A DNA stretch of 64,000 nucleotides from Metapseudomonas otitidis (GCF_900111835.1 NZ_FOJP01000023.1:34206-98205), one strand, 5' to 3'. Numbered from the stretch's first letter, positions 44,560 to 54,981 are shown. Notes: generated by a model not told the origin, from the sequence alone. Made by a program: numbers and translations.

Positions 44560-45204
44560 TCAGCGCACGCCCTGGGGGCGCAGGCGGTACTGCGGCGGCA
44601 ACTGGTCGATGCCGCTGACGGTGACGTTGAGGTCTTTCCAGAGGCCGTCCTTGATGCCGTAGATGCAGCCGTGCACGGACAGCGACTGGCCACGGTGCCA
44701 GGCGTTCTGGACGATGGTGGTGTGGCTGACGTTGGCCACCTGCTGCATGACGTTCAGCTCGCAGAGGCGGTCGACCCGCGCTTCGTCGGTGGGGAACTGG
44801 GCGATGTGGTCGCGGTGTTCGTAATAGAGGTCGCGGATGCTGCGCAGCCAGCCGTCGATCAGGCCGAACTGGGCATCCTGCATGGCGGCGCGCACGCCGC
44901 CGCAGCCGTAGTGGCCGGTGACGAGGATGTGCTTCACCCGTAGCACGTCCACGGCGTACTGGACGACCGACAGGCAGTTGAGGTCGGTGTGCAGGACGAC
45001 GTTGGCGACATTGCGGTGGACGAACAGGTCGCCGGGCAACATGCCGACGATCTCGTTGGCCGGTACGCGGGCGTCGGAGCAACCGATCCACAGGTATTCG
45101 GGCGCTTGCTGCTTGGCCAGTTTCTCGAAGAACTGGGGGTCGTCTTCCTTGATGCGTTCAGCCCAGCGGGCGTTGTTGTCCAGCAGCTGCTGCAGGTCGC
45201 TCAT
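44560..45204 (-). CDS. can: carbonic anhydrase, beta class
   Basis: Interconverts CO2 and bicarbonate. 214 residues, like E. coli Can. Zinc ligands Cys42, Asp44, His98 and Cys101 are in WIGCSDARVPAN and VTGHYGCGGV, with Arg46 completing the Asp-Arg pair. This is the zinc-dependent housekeeping enzyme; the gamma-type protein at 30671 may back it up when zinc is short. Upstream gap of 114 bases to rimI, so it probably has its own promoter. Confidence 0.95.
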   Translation of the reverse strand: MSDLQQLLDNNARWAERIKEDDPQFFEKLAKQQAPEYLWIGCSDARVPANEIVGMLPGDLFVHRNVANVVLHTDLNCLSVVQYAVDVLRVKHILVTGHYGCGGVRAAMQDAQFGLIDGWLRSIRDLYYEHRDHIAQFPTDEARVDRLCELNVMQQVANVSHTTIVQNAWHRGQSLSVHGCIYGIKDGLWKDLNVTVSGIDQLPPQYRLRPQGVR

Positions 45205-45318
45205 GGTGCTTTTCCTCCGTTGGCCGGCGCACCTTACGGAGGGGGGCCGGCTTTGACAAGGCTGGATGCCGACTCGGCCGGCCCGGGGGCGTGGCGGCTG
45301 GGAAGGGTGGGCGCGCGG

Positions 45319-45771
45319 TCAGTCGAGCAGGGTGCAGGCCATGACGAGGGCGTCTTCGCGGCCGCCAACGGCCGGGTAGTAGCCACGGCGGCGGCCGACT
45401 TCGTTGAAGCCGTAGCGCTCGTAGAGGCGGTAGGCCGATTCGTTGCTGGCGCGCACTTCGAGGAAGCATTCGCGGGCGTTGAGCGCGCGGGCGCGGTCCA
45501 TCAGGTGCTCCAGCAGGCGCAGGCCGAGGCCGCGCCCCTGGCTTTCCGGCTTGACGGTGATGTTGAGCAGGTGCGCTTCGTCGATGATCACGTTGATCAC
45601 GCCGTGGCCGACCTGCTGGGAGCCTTCGAACATCAGCCAGCAGTCATAGGACTTGATGCCGTCGGCGAAGATGCCGCGCGTCCAGGGGTGGCTGAAGGCG
45701 GCGTATTCGATCTTGAGTACGGCGTCGAGGTCCGCCTCGGTCATGGGGCGGAAGGTTACGGCATCGGTCAT
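45319..45771 (-). CDS. rimI: ribosomal protein bS18-alanine N-acetyltransferase
   Basis: 150 residues, GNAT fold. Acetyl-CoA loop ESQGRGLGLRLLEHLMDRAR, followed by ECFLEVRASNESAYRLYERYGF, the conserved RimI block with the catalytic Glu and Tyr region, and RRRGYYPAVGGREDALVM. Acetylates the N-terminus of ribosomal protein S18. Its start overlaps the preceding gene by four bases, the conserved arrangement in pseudomonads. Confidence 0.94.
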   Translation of the reverse strand: MTDAVTFRPMTEADLDAVLKIEYAAFSHPWTRGIFADGIKSYDCWLMFEGSQQVGHGVINVIIDEAHLLNITVKPESQGRGLGLRLLEHLMDRARALNARECFLEVRASNESAYRLYERYGFNEVGRRRGYYPAVGGREDALVMACTLLD

Positions 45772-46570
45772 TCAGCGTTGTTCCAGCGGCGCATGACCCG
45801 GCGCATGGCGCGCCAGAGGTCCGCCTTGCGGTGCGGTTCGTCCATCAGCAGTTCCAGGCCGGGCACGGCCCAGGCGGCACAGAGCCCTTCGATCTGCAGT
45901 TCGCGGCCAAAGGCCTCGGCGTCGGCTTCGCCGGCAAAACGCACGGCGGGCAGCCCCACCAGCCAGAGGCAGGCGCAGGCCGGGCCTTCTTCCAGGCGGG
46001 CAGCGAGGAAGCCCTGGAGGAAGTCGCGGGCGGCGTCGGGGCCCTGGTCCATGTTGCCGCGGGCCAGCAGCGGCCAGCGGATCGGCTCGCCGATGAGCTG
46101 CGGCGCATCCGGCAGGCCGGCGGCGCGCAGCAGGTCCTTGAGCAGCAGGTAGGCCGGGTCTCGGCTCTGGAAGCCTTCCCCGGTGGGCAGCTCCACCAGC
46201 AGCAGGCAGGCACCGGCCCGCAGCAGCTGGAGGGCGAAGCGCGGCGGGGCCACCGGGGCGGCCTTCACCGGCTGGGGTGCGTCCACCTCGGGCTCCGCCG
46301 CCGGCTCGGGCACGGCCACGCGGGGCGTGCTGCCCGGGCGCGGTACTTCGATCTTCGGCCGGGGCGCTGCCGGGGCTTCGGTGCGTTCGGCCACGACGGC
46401 TGCGGCCGCCGGTTCCGGGCGCGCGGGGCGGACCGGTTCCGGCGTGGGCAGGGGCTCGGGCAGCACCAGCAGTTCGGGGCGCGAGGGGGCGGCGAAGGGC
46501 AGCGCCGTGCGCGGCAGCCAGGTGGCGACCTGCATGGCGTCGAGGTATGCGCGGCGGCGAAGCTCTGGGA

Positions 46571-46574
<4 letters not shown>
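45768..46574 (-). CDS. conserved hypothetical protein with Pro/Ala/Glu-rich middle (PA4679-like)
   Basis: 268 residues from a TTG start that overlaps the leuA stop. The N-terminus ([19 protein letters not shown]) is followed by a low-complexity Pro-Ala-Glu linker (residues about 33-112), then a globular domain ([20 protein letters not shown] and [20 protein letters not shown]). Orthologs are sometimes labelled TonB because of the linker, but there is no TonB C-terminal domain. It is always near rimI. A later ATG (MQVATW) is an alternative start; I prefer the TTG because the RRRAYL segment is conserved as I remember it. Confidence 0.75.
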
Positions 46575-48121
<1,547 letters not shown>

Positions 48122-48244
48122 TGTGGTCACTCTCCTCTTGTCCCGCCGGGGGTGCGGCCGAGCGCTGGCTAATGACGCCGCGGCTCGTGGCCGCGACGAC
48201 GGATGGCGGATTGTGGCGCGAAACGCGCGGGGCGGGAAGGCGCG

Positions 48245-48266
48245 GGCGGCGCACAGGGGCGCCGCC
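48245..48266 (-). terminator. GC-rich hairpin after the LDD-motif cluster
   Basis: GGCGGCGC / ACAGGG / GCGCCGCC directly after the stop of the last cluster gene. No U-tract, so a weak terminator or processing hairpin before leuA. Confidence 0.5.
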
Positions 48267-48274
48267 GTACAGGC

Positions 48275-50596
48275 TCAGTTGATCGGCGTGGCGGTGAGGT
48301 TGGCGCGGATGTCGGCGTTCTGCAGCTTGACGCCGTACATGGAGGTGACGGCCCCGCCGGTGGGGTGTACGTGCTGGACGCGGTCGATGTCCACTTCCTT
48401 GAAGTGGACGCGACCGTTCACCGCGAAGCCCAGCGGGTCGGGGGTGACGGGGGTGCAGCTGCTGCCGTTCTTGGTGCAGACCTTGGTGGGCGCGACGTCC
48501 AGGTTGAGGTCGGCGTTGAAGCCGTAGGTGTTGGCGTTGGGGTTCTTGGGGTCGCCGTCGGAGGTGTAGAAGTTATCCACAACCAGTTGGGCGCCGCTGC
48601 CGTTCACGCCGTTGACGCGGTCGGTCTCGAGGATGATCTGGTTGCGCTTCTCGTCGGTGGCGACGCCGTTGACGGAGCTGTCGATGGTGGTGTCGCGGAC
48701 GAAGACGTTCTTCAGTTTGACCGAGACGCCTTCGTTGCCCCGGTCTTCCCAGCGGCCGCCGCTGGCGGAGCAGGCGCTGGCGGTGGAACCGCTGCCGCCC
48801 ACGCAGAGGGCGCCGGCCCCGCCGGAGCTGAGGGCGAGGGTGGAGCCCTGTTCGTAGCGCTTGAGCACCAGCCGGCCGAGGCTGGCGCCGGTGGCGCGGT
48901 CGCCCCAGCGCAGGTCGGAGACGTCGAGGTTGGACCAGTAGGTGCCCTTGCGCAGCTCGACGCCGTTGTTGGTGACGTCCACGGTGCCGTCGCGGAAGTG
49001 CATGTCGTAGCGGGTGCCGGACAGCCACAGGCCCTTGCCGGTTTCGTCCACGGTGATGGCAGCGCGGGCGTCGCTGACCACGAAGTCGGCGTTGTAGCCG
49101 ATGCCGTCGCCCACCAGGCCGCCGGGCTTGAGGGTGATCTGGCCGTTGAGGGTGAAGTCGTAGGCCGGGAAGATTTCCATCAGCACCAGCAACTCGGTGC
49201 CGCCCTGCAGGGGTGCGTTGGCGCTGCCGACCCGCAGGCCGTCGAAGCTGTAGCTGCCCTTGAGGTTGTTGAGCCCCAGGCGCAGGCCGTCGAAGTGGCC
49301 GTTGTAGTTGCCCTTGCTCATGTCGCTCTGGGTGCCGGCGTAGCACCCGGTGGCGGCGCCGCCGGCGCAGCTGCGGGTGATGTCGAGGGTGAGCTGGCCG
49401 CTGCCGTAGGTGCGCAGGCCGCTGAACCACATGCTGTTGCCGTTATCGGTGAGCGAGACCGCGCTGTTGGCCATGTTCCAGCTGAGGTCGGCGGTGAGGC
49501 CGGTCAGCCCGGAGTTGGGGTCGCCGCCCGGGCGCAGGGCGATGCTGTTGCGGCGGCTGCCGTCGTCGACGAAGTTGAGGTCGATGCCGAGGCTGCCGAG
49601 CTTCTGGTTGGTGGGGTTGCCGAGGATCAGCCCGCCAAGGGTGGCGTTGAGCTTGAGGTCGGCGAAGGCGATCTGGACGAAGCTGCCGTTGGCGTCCTGC
49701 ACCAGGTCGAGGGTGAGGCCGTTGAGGCTGCGCAGGGTGCCGGAGAAGTTCTCGGCGCGGAGGATGCCTTCGTCCTGGTACTGGAACAGGCTGTTGCTGA
49801 TGCTGACGTCGGTGCGCACCCGCAGGCCGGAGCCGCTGGCGCCGCCGCTGGAGACGCTGACGGTGCCGCCCAGGCGCAGGTCCATGTTGAGCTTGCCGAA
49901 GCTCTTGTCGGCGCCGGGGCCTCGCAGATCGGGGGCATCCGGGGTGACGGGGCTGGCCGTGGGGTCGCCGCTGGCCAGGTCGATCCCGATGCCGCCGATG
50001 GCGGCGACGACGCGCGAGTTGCCGAGGTCGAGCTTGACGGCCTGGCCGTCGCCGCCGCTGACGATGTCGAGGTAGGCGTTGTTCAGGTAGGCGTCCAGGC
50101 TCATGCCCTTCACCACCAGGTCGTAGCCGTTGTCGCGGTAATAGAAGGTGACGTCGGAGAGCGACAGGCGGCTGTCGTCCACCGAGATGCCGGTGACGCC
50201 GCTGGCGCCCCCGCCCTTGAGCTTGAGCACGCCGCCGAGGGTGTAGAAGGCGCGCAGGCCGCCGAAGCTGCGGGGGCTGCCGCCCATTTCGACGCTGTTG
50301 ACGTTCATGACCCGGGCACCGCCCTGGTGCTGCACCTGCAGGCGGCCGCCGGTGACGTCCACCTGGGTGGTGGAGGTGGTGGTGGCGCCGGTGCGGGCCT
50401 GGTTGCTGACACCCTTGAGGTTGAGGCTCTGGCCGTCCTCCTGGTAGCTGATGGAGCTGGCGGACCAGGTGCCGGTGGTGGTTTCCAGGGTGATGCCGTC
50501 CCGGCCGCTGACATCGGAGAGCGCGGAGTCGTCCAGCGCCTGCATGGCCTGGGCCAGGGGGCTGAGGAGGACCGCGAACAACGCCACTGCACGCAT
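48275..50596 (-). CDS. large secreted LDD-motif protein (D), DUF6160-like
   Basis: 773 residues. A Sec signal (MRAVALFAVLLSPLAQA) is followed at once by MQALDDSALSDVSGRDG, the motif shared by all four cluster proteins. The rest is rich in Gly, Asp, Ser and alternating hydrophobics, typical of beta-solenoid or beta-sandwich structure, for example GKLNMDLRLGGTVSVSSGG and LGSLGIDLNFVDDGSRRN. Cysteines occur as close pairs (CAGGAATGC, CVGGSGSTASAC), suggesting periplasmic or surface disulfides. No catalytic motif is visible. The family label DUF6160 is from memory. Fourth gene of the cluster, 15 bases after gene C. Confidence 0.75.
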   Translation of the reverse strand: MRAVALFAVLLSPLAQAMQALDDSALSDVSGRDGITLETTTGTWSASSISYQEDGQSLNLKGVSNQARTGATTTSTTQVDVTGGRLQVQHQGGARVMNVNSVEMGGSPRSFGGLRAFYTLGGVLKLKGGGASGVTGISVDDSRLSLSDVTFYYRDNGYDLVVKGMSLDAYLNNAYLDIVSGGDGQAVKLDLGNSRVVAAIGGIGIDLASGDPTASPVTPDAPDLRGPGADKSFGKLNMDLRLGGTVSVSSGGASGSGLRVRTDVSISNSLFQYQDEGILRAENFSGTLRSLNGLTLDLVQDANGSFVQIAFADLKLNATLGGLILGNPTNQKLGSLGIDLNFVDDGSRRNSIALRPGGDPNSGLTGLTADLSWNMANSAVSLTDNGNSMWFSGLRTYGSGQLTLDITRSCAGGAATGCYAGTQSDMSKGNYNGHFDGLRLGLNNLKGSYSFDGLRVGSANAPLQGGTELLVLMEIFPAYDFTLNGQITLKPGGLVGDGIGYNADFVVSDARAAITVDETGKGLWLSGTRYDMHFRDGTVDVTNNGVELRKGTYWSNLDVSDLRWGDRATGASLGRLVLKRYEQGSTLALSSGGAGALCVGGSGSTASACSASGGRWEDRGNEGVSVKLKNVFVRDTTIDSSVNGVATDEKRNQIILETDRVNGVNGSGAQLVVDNFYTSDGDPKNPNANTYGFNADLNLDVAPTKVCTKNGSSCTPVTPDPLGFAVNGRVHFKEVDIDRVQHVHPTGGAVTSMYGVKLQNADIRANLTATPIN

Positions 50597-50611
50597 CGCC
50601 TGCTCCTTCTT

Positions 50612-51208
50612 CTATTTGGGGAACACCAGCACGCTGCCTTGCATGCGGATGCTGCCGTCGATCCGGGCGGAAAAGATGTTGGTCTGCTGGTAGGTGGCGT
50701 CGCCGCCGTTGGCGACGGTGCCGGCCTTGTTGCGCCAGCCGCCCTGGTTGGCGACGGCGAAGGCGAAGCTGCCGTCCTTGAAGCGCACGTTGTTGGGCAG
50801 GCCCAGTTCGATCACGTCCTGGTTGAAGCCGGCGCTGGCGTCGTTGATGGCGCGGGTGCGCAGGGTCAGGCCCTCGAAGCTGAACACGCCCTTGAGGTTG
50901 TCCAGCACGTACCAGCCGCCGTTGGCTTCGGTGCGGATGGCGACGCGCATGCCGCAGGCTTCGGGGGTGCTGGCACCGGCGGTGGCGCAACTGCGTTCGT
51001 TGACCGTCCACTGCGCGGGGTTGTTGCCGGCGGGGGTGTTCCACAGCACGCCGCCGGCCTTGTTGATGCTGAACTCGCCGGAGAGGTAGACCCCGCCCTG
51101 GCCGCTGGTGGCGCTGAGGTCGGCGTCGTCCAGGGGCTTGAGTTCGGCCTGGGCGCCGGCGCTGGCAAGCAGCAGGGCCAGGGTGAGCAGACGGGTCCTA
51201 GAGGTCAT
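50612..51208 (-). CDS. small secreted LDD-motif protein (C), DUF6160-like
   Basis: 198 residues, signal MTSRTRLLTLALLLASAGAQA, then ELKPLDDADLSATSGQGG. The body is predicted beta-rich (GVYLSGEFSINKAGGVLW, GWYVLDNLKGVFSFEGLTLR, DGSIRMQGSVLVFPK). Two cysteines near residues 74-86 (CATAG...EACGM) could form a disulfide. It overlaps gene B by 11 bases. No function known; the shape suggests a subunit of a surface or periplasmic assembly made with its neighbours. Confidence 0.75.
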   Translation of the reverse strand: MTSRTRLLTLALLLASAGAQAELKPLDDADLSATSGQGGVYLSGEFSINKAGGVLWNTPAGNNPAQWTVNERSCATAGASTPEACGMRVAIRTEANGGWYVLDNLKGVFSFEGLTLRTRAINDASAGFNQDVIELGLPNNVRFKDGSFAFAVANQGGWRNKAGTVANGGDATYQQTNIFSARIDGSIRMQGSVLVFPK

Positions 51209-52220
51209 GGCTGGTCACCTTCAGGTAGTTGATGCTGAGGCCGCCGATCTCGTTGTAGCCGAAGTTGTAGCCGCCGGTGGCGGGGTCGCCGGTGCCGGAC
51301 TTGAGGTTGTTGATGATGATGCTGGTGCGCGGGGCGTTGGCGTAGAAGTCGTCGGCCAGGGCCTGCTTCTGCGCGGCGGTGGTGCCGGAGGCGGTGGGGT
51401 TCTGCAGCTCCAGCACGAACTGGCCGTTGCTGCTGACGTCGAACAGCAGCGGCTGGCTCTTGCCGTAGCCCAGCGCCACGGTGGCGTAGGCGCCGCTCAT
51501 GAAGAGCGTGCGGTCGCGCTGCTGTTGGGCGGTGGTGCAGTTGGTGGTGCCGGCGGCGCAGGACATGAGCTGGATGCTCTTGGCGAAGACGTTCAGGCGC
51601 AGTTCGCCGACCATCTGGTTCTTCACCTTGTCGCCCCAGAGGCGCAGGTAGGAACCGTCCATGGCCAGTTCGGCGATGTCGAGGTTGATGACATCGGTGC
51701 GCCCGGCGGCGACCTGGAAGTCGAAGCGGATGCCCAGGTCGACCTTCTCGCTGGCCCGGCTGGAGCAGGTGTTGCCGCCGGTGCTGTAGCCGCTGATGCA
51801 GGCCGACCCGCCGCTGGTGAGGCGCTCGGGGAAGGTGAACTCCAGCACCGAGATGCCACTGGGGGTGGTCTGTACCCACTGCCCGGCATCGTTGAGGGTG
51901 CGCATCGACTCGCCCCGGGCGAAGTTGAGGGTGAAGGGGTGGTCGAGCCGGCCGATGGTCACCGGGTTGAGGTTGGCGCCGTTGTTGCTCCCGGTGGCTC
52001 CCAGGTAGAACTCCTTCACGGCGATGGGCACGTTCTGCCCGCTGCCGTTGGTGATGTCATTGAGGGTGATGGTGGCGCCGCTGGCGTCGAGCATCACCTT
52101 GTCCAGCACGAAGCCGATGCCGGCGCCGTCCACGGCGGACAGCTCGGAATCGTCCATGGCCTGCATCTCGGCGTTTGCCAGGGCCGGCAGCAGGCACGAC
52201 AACAGGGCCAGGGTGCGCAT
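51198..52220 (-). CDS. secreted LDD-motif protein (B), DUF6160-like
   Basis: 340 residues, signal MRTLALLSCLLPALANA, then EMQAMDDSELSAVDGAGI. A beta-rich body contains repeated patterns of the form L.(I/L)...I..LD (KVDLGIRFDFQVAAGRTDVI, LELQNPTASGTTAAQ). Two Cys pairs (CISGYSTGGNTC and CAAGTTNC). The ATG at 52220 is used, with AAGGGG upstream; a GTG three codons earlier is possible. It starts two bases after gene A ends, so translation is probably coupled. Confidence 0.75.
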   Translation of the reverse strand: MRTLALLSCLLPALANAEMQAMDDSELSAVDGAGIGFVLDKVMLDASGATITLNDITNGSGQNVPIAVKEFYLGATGSNNGANLNPVTIGRLDHPFTLNFARGESMRTLNDAGQWVQTTPSGISVLEFTFPERLTSGGSACISGYSTGGNTCSSRASEKVDLGIRFDFQVAAGRTDVINLDIAELAMDGSYLRLWGDKVKNQMVGELRLNVFAKSIQLMSCAAGTTNCTTAQQQRDRTLFMSGAYATVALGYGKSQPLLFDVSSNGQFVLELQNPTASGTTAAQKQALADDFYANAPRTSIIINNLKSGTGDPATGGYNFGYNEIGGLSINYLKVTSHDL

Positions 52221-52222
52221 GG

Positions 52223-53233
52223 TCAGCACCCCTTGGTGGCGGAGCCGAGGCAGGTGTCCTGGCGGGGGATGCCGTTCAGTGCCTGATCGAAATCAAACTT
52301 GATTCCCGCAACCATTTCCCCATTGGCGTTCTTGTACTTGGGGATATTGAGAAAAGCACCGGCCACAGCAGTTACGAGACCGTTGGTATCAAGGTCACGC
52401 CATTGAGTGTCCTTGAGCTGTAGAGAAAGGAAAACACCACGCGCAGCCTCCTCCATTCCAGGTGCTGCTGTATTGCCGATATTCAACGACTGGAACTGAC
52501 TGAGGTTGAAACACGTGGTGATACCGATGATTTGGCAGCCGCTCGAAGGGAAGGCTGTGAGCAACCCTCCCAGCAGGTTGCAGTTGGAAACGCACTGGAC
52601 GACTGCACCATCCTTCAAACCTGCCTGAGAGGCTCGTACGGAGTCCGGCGTACCGTTACTCACTAGCTCAGCCTCGGACTTGATGATCGAGTTGTTGTTA
52701 ACCGTGGCGCCGAGCAACAGCTTCTGAAAGAAGTTGGCGCTGTCCAGGAGCGGCTTAGCCTTTCCTTCCAGATCAACTGCAACCTTGCCGGTCAATTGGG
52801 AGATATCGCCGGACAAGACACCCTTGGCTTCGGCGAAGCCGATCCGTAAGCCGACCACCTGATTGCCTTCGTATGCAAACTCGACATAGGGATCGACGAT
52901 CTGGAAAGGGTTGATGGTGTCGCCGGGGCCAACAGTGCCCAACGCGAAGTTATTGATGAGAATGTCAGAGCCTTTCGTCTCACCGCTTCGAGCGTACTGC
53001 CCTAACTCAAGCTTTTTGACATTCAGCTGCGTGTCGACCTTTACGCCGAAGTTGACACGGGTGTAGTTGATGCCGGCGTTGGCGTCGGTGGTCAGGTTGA
53101 TGAAGGCCTGGCCGGTGATGGTCGAGAGTTCAGCGTCATCCAGGGCTTGCATTTGGGCCTGGGCACTGGTGGCCAGCAAGCTGGCGGCGAGCAGGAAGAC
53201 AGCGCCCCTGAAGGGACTGCGAGACGGACGCAT
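52223..53233 (-). CDS. secreted LDD-motif protein (A), DUF6160-like
   Basis: 336 residues, first gene of the cluster. Signal MRPSRSPFRGAVFLLAASLLATSAQA, then QMQALDDAELSTITGQAF. The body has beta-strand patterns (INYTRVNFGVKVDTQLNVKK, FVYEGNQVVGLRIGFAEAKG-like stretches) and six cysteines in the second half, including QCVSNC and a C-terminal CLGSATKGC. Between about 52290 and 53050 it is less GC-rich and uses more A/T-ending codons than genes B-D, a sign of separate origin or recombination. The start is supported by GAGGGAA at six bases. Confidence 0.75.
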   Translation of the reverse strand: MRPSRSPFRGAVFLLAASLLATSAQAQMQALDDAELSTITGQAFINLTTDANAGINYTRVNFGVKVDTQLNVKKLELGQYARSGETKGSDILINNFALGTVGPGDTINPFQIVDPYVEFAYEGNQVVGLRIGFAEAKGVLSGDISQLTGKVAVDLEGKAKPLLDSANFFQKLLLGATVNNNSIIKSEAELVSNGTPDSVRASQAGLKDGAVVQCVSNCNLLGGLLTAFPSSGCQIIGITTCFNLSQFQSLNIGNTAAPGMEEAARGVFLSLQLKDTQWRDLDTNGLVTAVAGAFLNIPKYKNANGEMVAGIKFDFDQALNGIPRQDTCLGSATKGC

Positions 53234-53544
53234 GGCGGGTTCCCTCACTTTTCTTGTTATCCGGGGCCGCTCCGGGGGCGGCACGATTCCGTGTTGCCAC
53301 TATAGGGGCGCCCCTGCCATTTAGGCCCGACCCATAGGCGGGAAAAGGGCGGAATTGCATGGGCCCCGTACAGAGCTACCGTTGCGGTTGTTACCCAAAT
53401 CCACACCCGGGCTTGCCGCCCTGGCTTAGGACTGGTGATGCGCCACCGCTATCCGCCCTCGGCGTTCACCCGTCTTTGGATAGCTGGGCGAGTACCGGGG
53501 CACCTGTTCAACTGCCGGCTCCAAACCAACAAGGAGCCGTTGCC
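53234..53544. promoter_or_regulatory. divergent intergenic region of the LDD-motif cluster and the orphan secreted gene
   Basis: A 311-base gap with no gene. It contains a perfect 12-base palindrome AGGGGCGCCCCT at 53304-53315, about 70 bases from gene A, and an AAGGAG ribosome-binding site at 53531-53536 for the rightward gene. Promoters for both sides must lie here, but I could not place convincing -35/-10 pairs. Confidence 0.4.
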
Positions 53545-54228
53545 ATGCTGAAATTCCCTGTCCTTCCCATCGCCCTCGTTGCGCTCGGCCTGCCCTTCAT
53601 GGCCTCGGCGGCGGGTGAGCAGAGTGTGCTGGATCGTCAACTCAGCCTGATGAAGGGTGAGCCTCGCGCAGTGCTCGCCCCGTCCACGCTTAAGCCCAAG
53701 CTGTTCGGACGAAATGCACTGAGCACGGCTGCGGCCATCGCCGGCACGCTGACTGTCGGCAAGGTCATTACCTATGACGGGAACAACAACACGCCTTACA
53801 ACCAGGAGCCCATGGATACCACCACGTTCAACATGGTCGTGACCGGGTACTTCAACTTCCCGCCCACCACCGGTTCCTTGAGCCCCAACCTGGCCGCCAC
53901 CACTACTCAGCTTGCGTTCACCAGGGTGGTCAAACTGTTCAACCCCGCCCCGATCCCAGAGGCGGACCTGCTGTGCAACCTGTTCGTCACCTCCAGCCTT
54001 GACGTGCAAGGCGTCAGCCTCGACGGCACCTACCTCCCGCTAAGCAAGGTCGGCTCATCGGTGAAGAACGGGACGACCTACTTCGACTACTTGGCCGTCG
54101 CCTTGGATAGCAACGCCCCCAACTACCCGCAGTACTTCCTCGACGAGCACGCCTTCTGCACCACCTTCGAGTCCTTCAACAGCACCTACCCCAACGGCGC
54201 CTCGGTCCCGGTGACGCTGGTGCCCTGA
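53545..54228 (+). CDS. orphan secreted protein, unknown family
   Basis: 227 residues with a Sec signal (MLKFPVLPIALVALGLPFMASA). The mature protein begins AGEQSVLDRQLSLMKGEPRA and has a mainly beta C-terminal half (FNMVVTGYFNFPPTTGSLSP, VQGVSLDGTYLPLSKVGSSV). Two cysteines (LLCNLF and AFCTTF) may pair. No LDD motif. GC is lower than in flanking core genes. It is divergent from the LDD-motif cluster and ends before a strong terminator, so it is monocistronic. The start is fixed by AAGGAG at eight bases. Confidence 0.7.
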   Translation: MLKFPVLPIALVALGLPFMASAAGEQSVLDRQLSLMKGEPRAVLAPSTLKPKLFGRNALSTAAAIAGTLTVGKVITYDGNNNTPYNQEPMDTTTFNMVVTGYFNFPPTTGSLSPNLAATTTQLAFTRVVKLFNPAPIPEADLLCNLFVTSSLDVQGVSLDGTYLPLSKVGSSVKNGTTYFDYLAVALDSNAPNYPQYFLDEHAFCTTFESFNSTYPNGASVPVTLVP

Positions 54229-54302
54229 TCGCCCAGGTGACGCACTGCGTCAGTTTGCGACTGGCGCAGGAGGGGGGCCGGGGGCGTAGAATCAGCCCAG
54301 GC

Positions 54303-54338
54303 CATGCCAGGCCGTGCCTTCACGGCCTGGCATGTTTT
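54303..54338 (+). terminator. terminator after the orphan secreted gene
   Basis: Fourteen-base perfect stem CATGCCAGGCCGTG with a CCTT loop, followed by TTTT. It sits just before the next gene on the same strand. Confidence 0.92.
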
Positions 54339-54375
54339 CTGCTCCCACCCTGCCATGGCCGCCCTCCTCTCTCTC

Positions 54376-54981
54376 ATGACCACAGACCCGGATTACGCCG
54401 ACGCCCGCTGGGACGAACTGAAGAACCAGAACGACCTGGCCTGGGACCTCGACGCCATCACCGACCGCCAGCAGGCCATCGACTTCCTGCTGCGCTTCGA
54501 GAACCGCCTGTGCGTCTACTCCAGCTACGTGGAGAAGCTCTACAGCAACTACAGCTTCGTGGTGCCGGATGAGGCCCACGGCAGCATCACCATCCTGCCC
54601 GACGAGCAGGCCTGGCATGACACCTTCCACGAAATCCCGCCGGAGGCGGTGCAGCCCACGGGCATCCACATCCTCCCTGGCGAGACCATGGGCCACACCG
54701 GCCTGTACCTGAAGATCCCCGGCGAGCATCGCCTGGCCGCCTCCCGCGAGGTGCCCTTCCAGGAGGGGCTGAAGCTGCTGATCCAGCGCTACCAGGCCAA
54801 GCACGACCACTTCCTGCCGGTGCTGGCCAAGGGTGACCTGCGCGAGTACGAGGCGCGCATGCCGTCGCTGCACCTGCACCGCGTCGACACCACGCGCCTG
54901 GGTCACCTGTCGCAGCTGGAGGTCAACACCATCAAGGCCGCCATCGCGGACCACCTGATCGGACTCTTCCGCCACGCCTGA
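54376..54981 (+). CDS. conserved hypothetical protein (PA468x-type), upstream of mksF
   Basis: 201 residues, soluble, no signal. Conserved-looking blocks include NDLAWDLDAITDRQQAIDFL, HTGLYLKIPGEHRLAASREV and LVNTIKAAIADHLIG-like C-terminus. I do not recognise a domain. The ATG at 54376 gives MTTDPDYADARWDELKNQND; upstream in-frame codons run through the terminator stem. It precedes the mks operon in the same direction by 101 bases, which contain a TACAAT at 55042-55047. Confidence 0.7.
   Translation: MTTDPDYADARWDELKNQNDLAWDLDAITDRQQAIDFLLRFENRLCVYSSYVEKLYSNYSFVVPDEAHGSITILPDEQAWHDTFHEIPPEAVQPTGIHILPGETMGHTGLYLKIPGEHRLAASREVPFQEGLKLLIQRYQAKHDHFLPVLAKGDLREYEARMPSLHLHRVDTTRLGHLSQLEVNTIKAAIADHLIGLFRHA

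Noticed and set aside
48203..51232. Very long open frame (about 1009 codons) on the plus strand opposite the LDD cluster
   Set aside because: It is a shadow of GC-rich codon bias: its translation is Gly/Val/Ala/Asp-rich with no domain, while the minus strand gives signal peptides, ribosome-binding sites and a motif shared by four genes.
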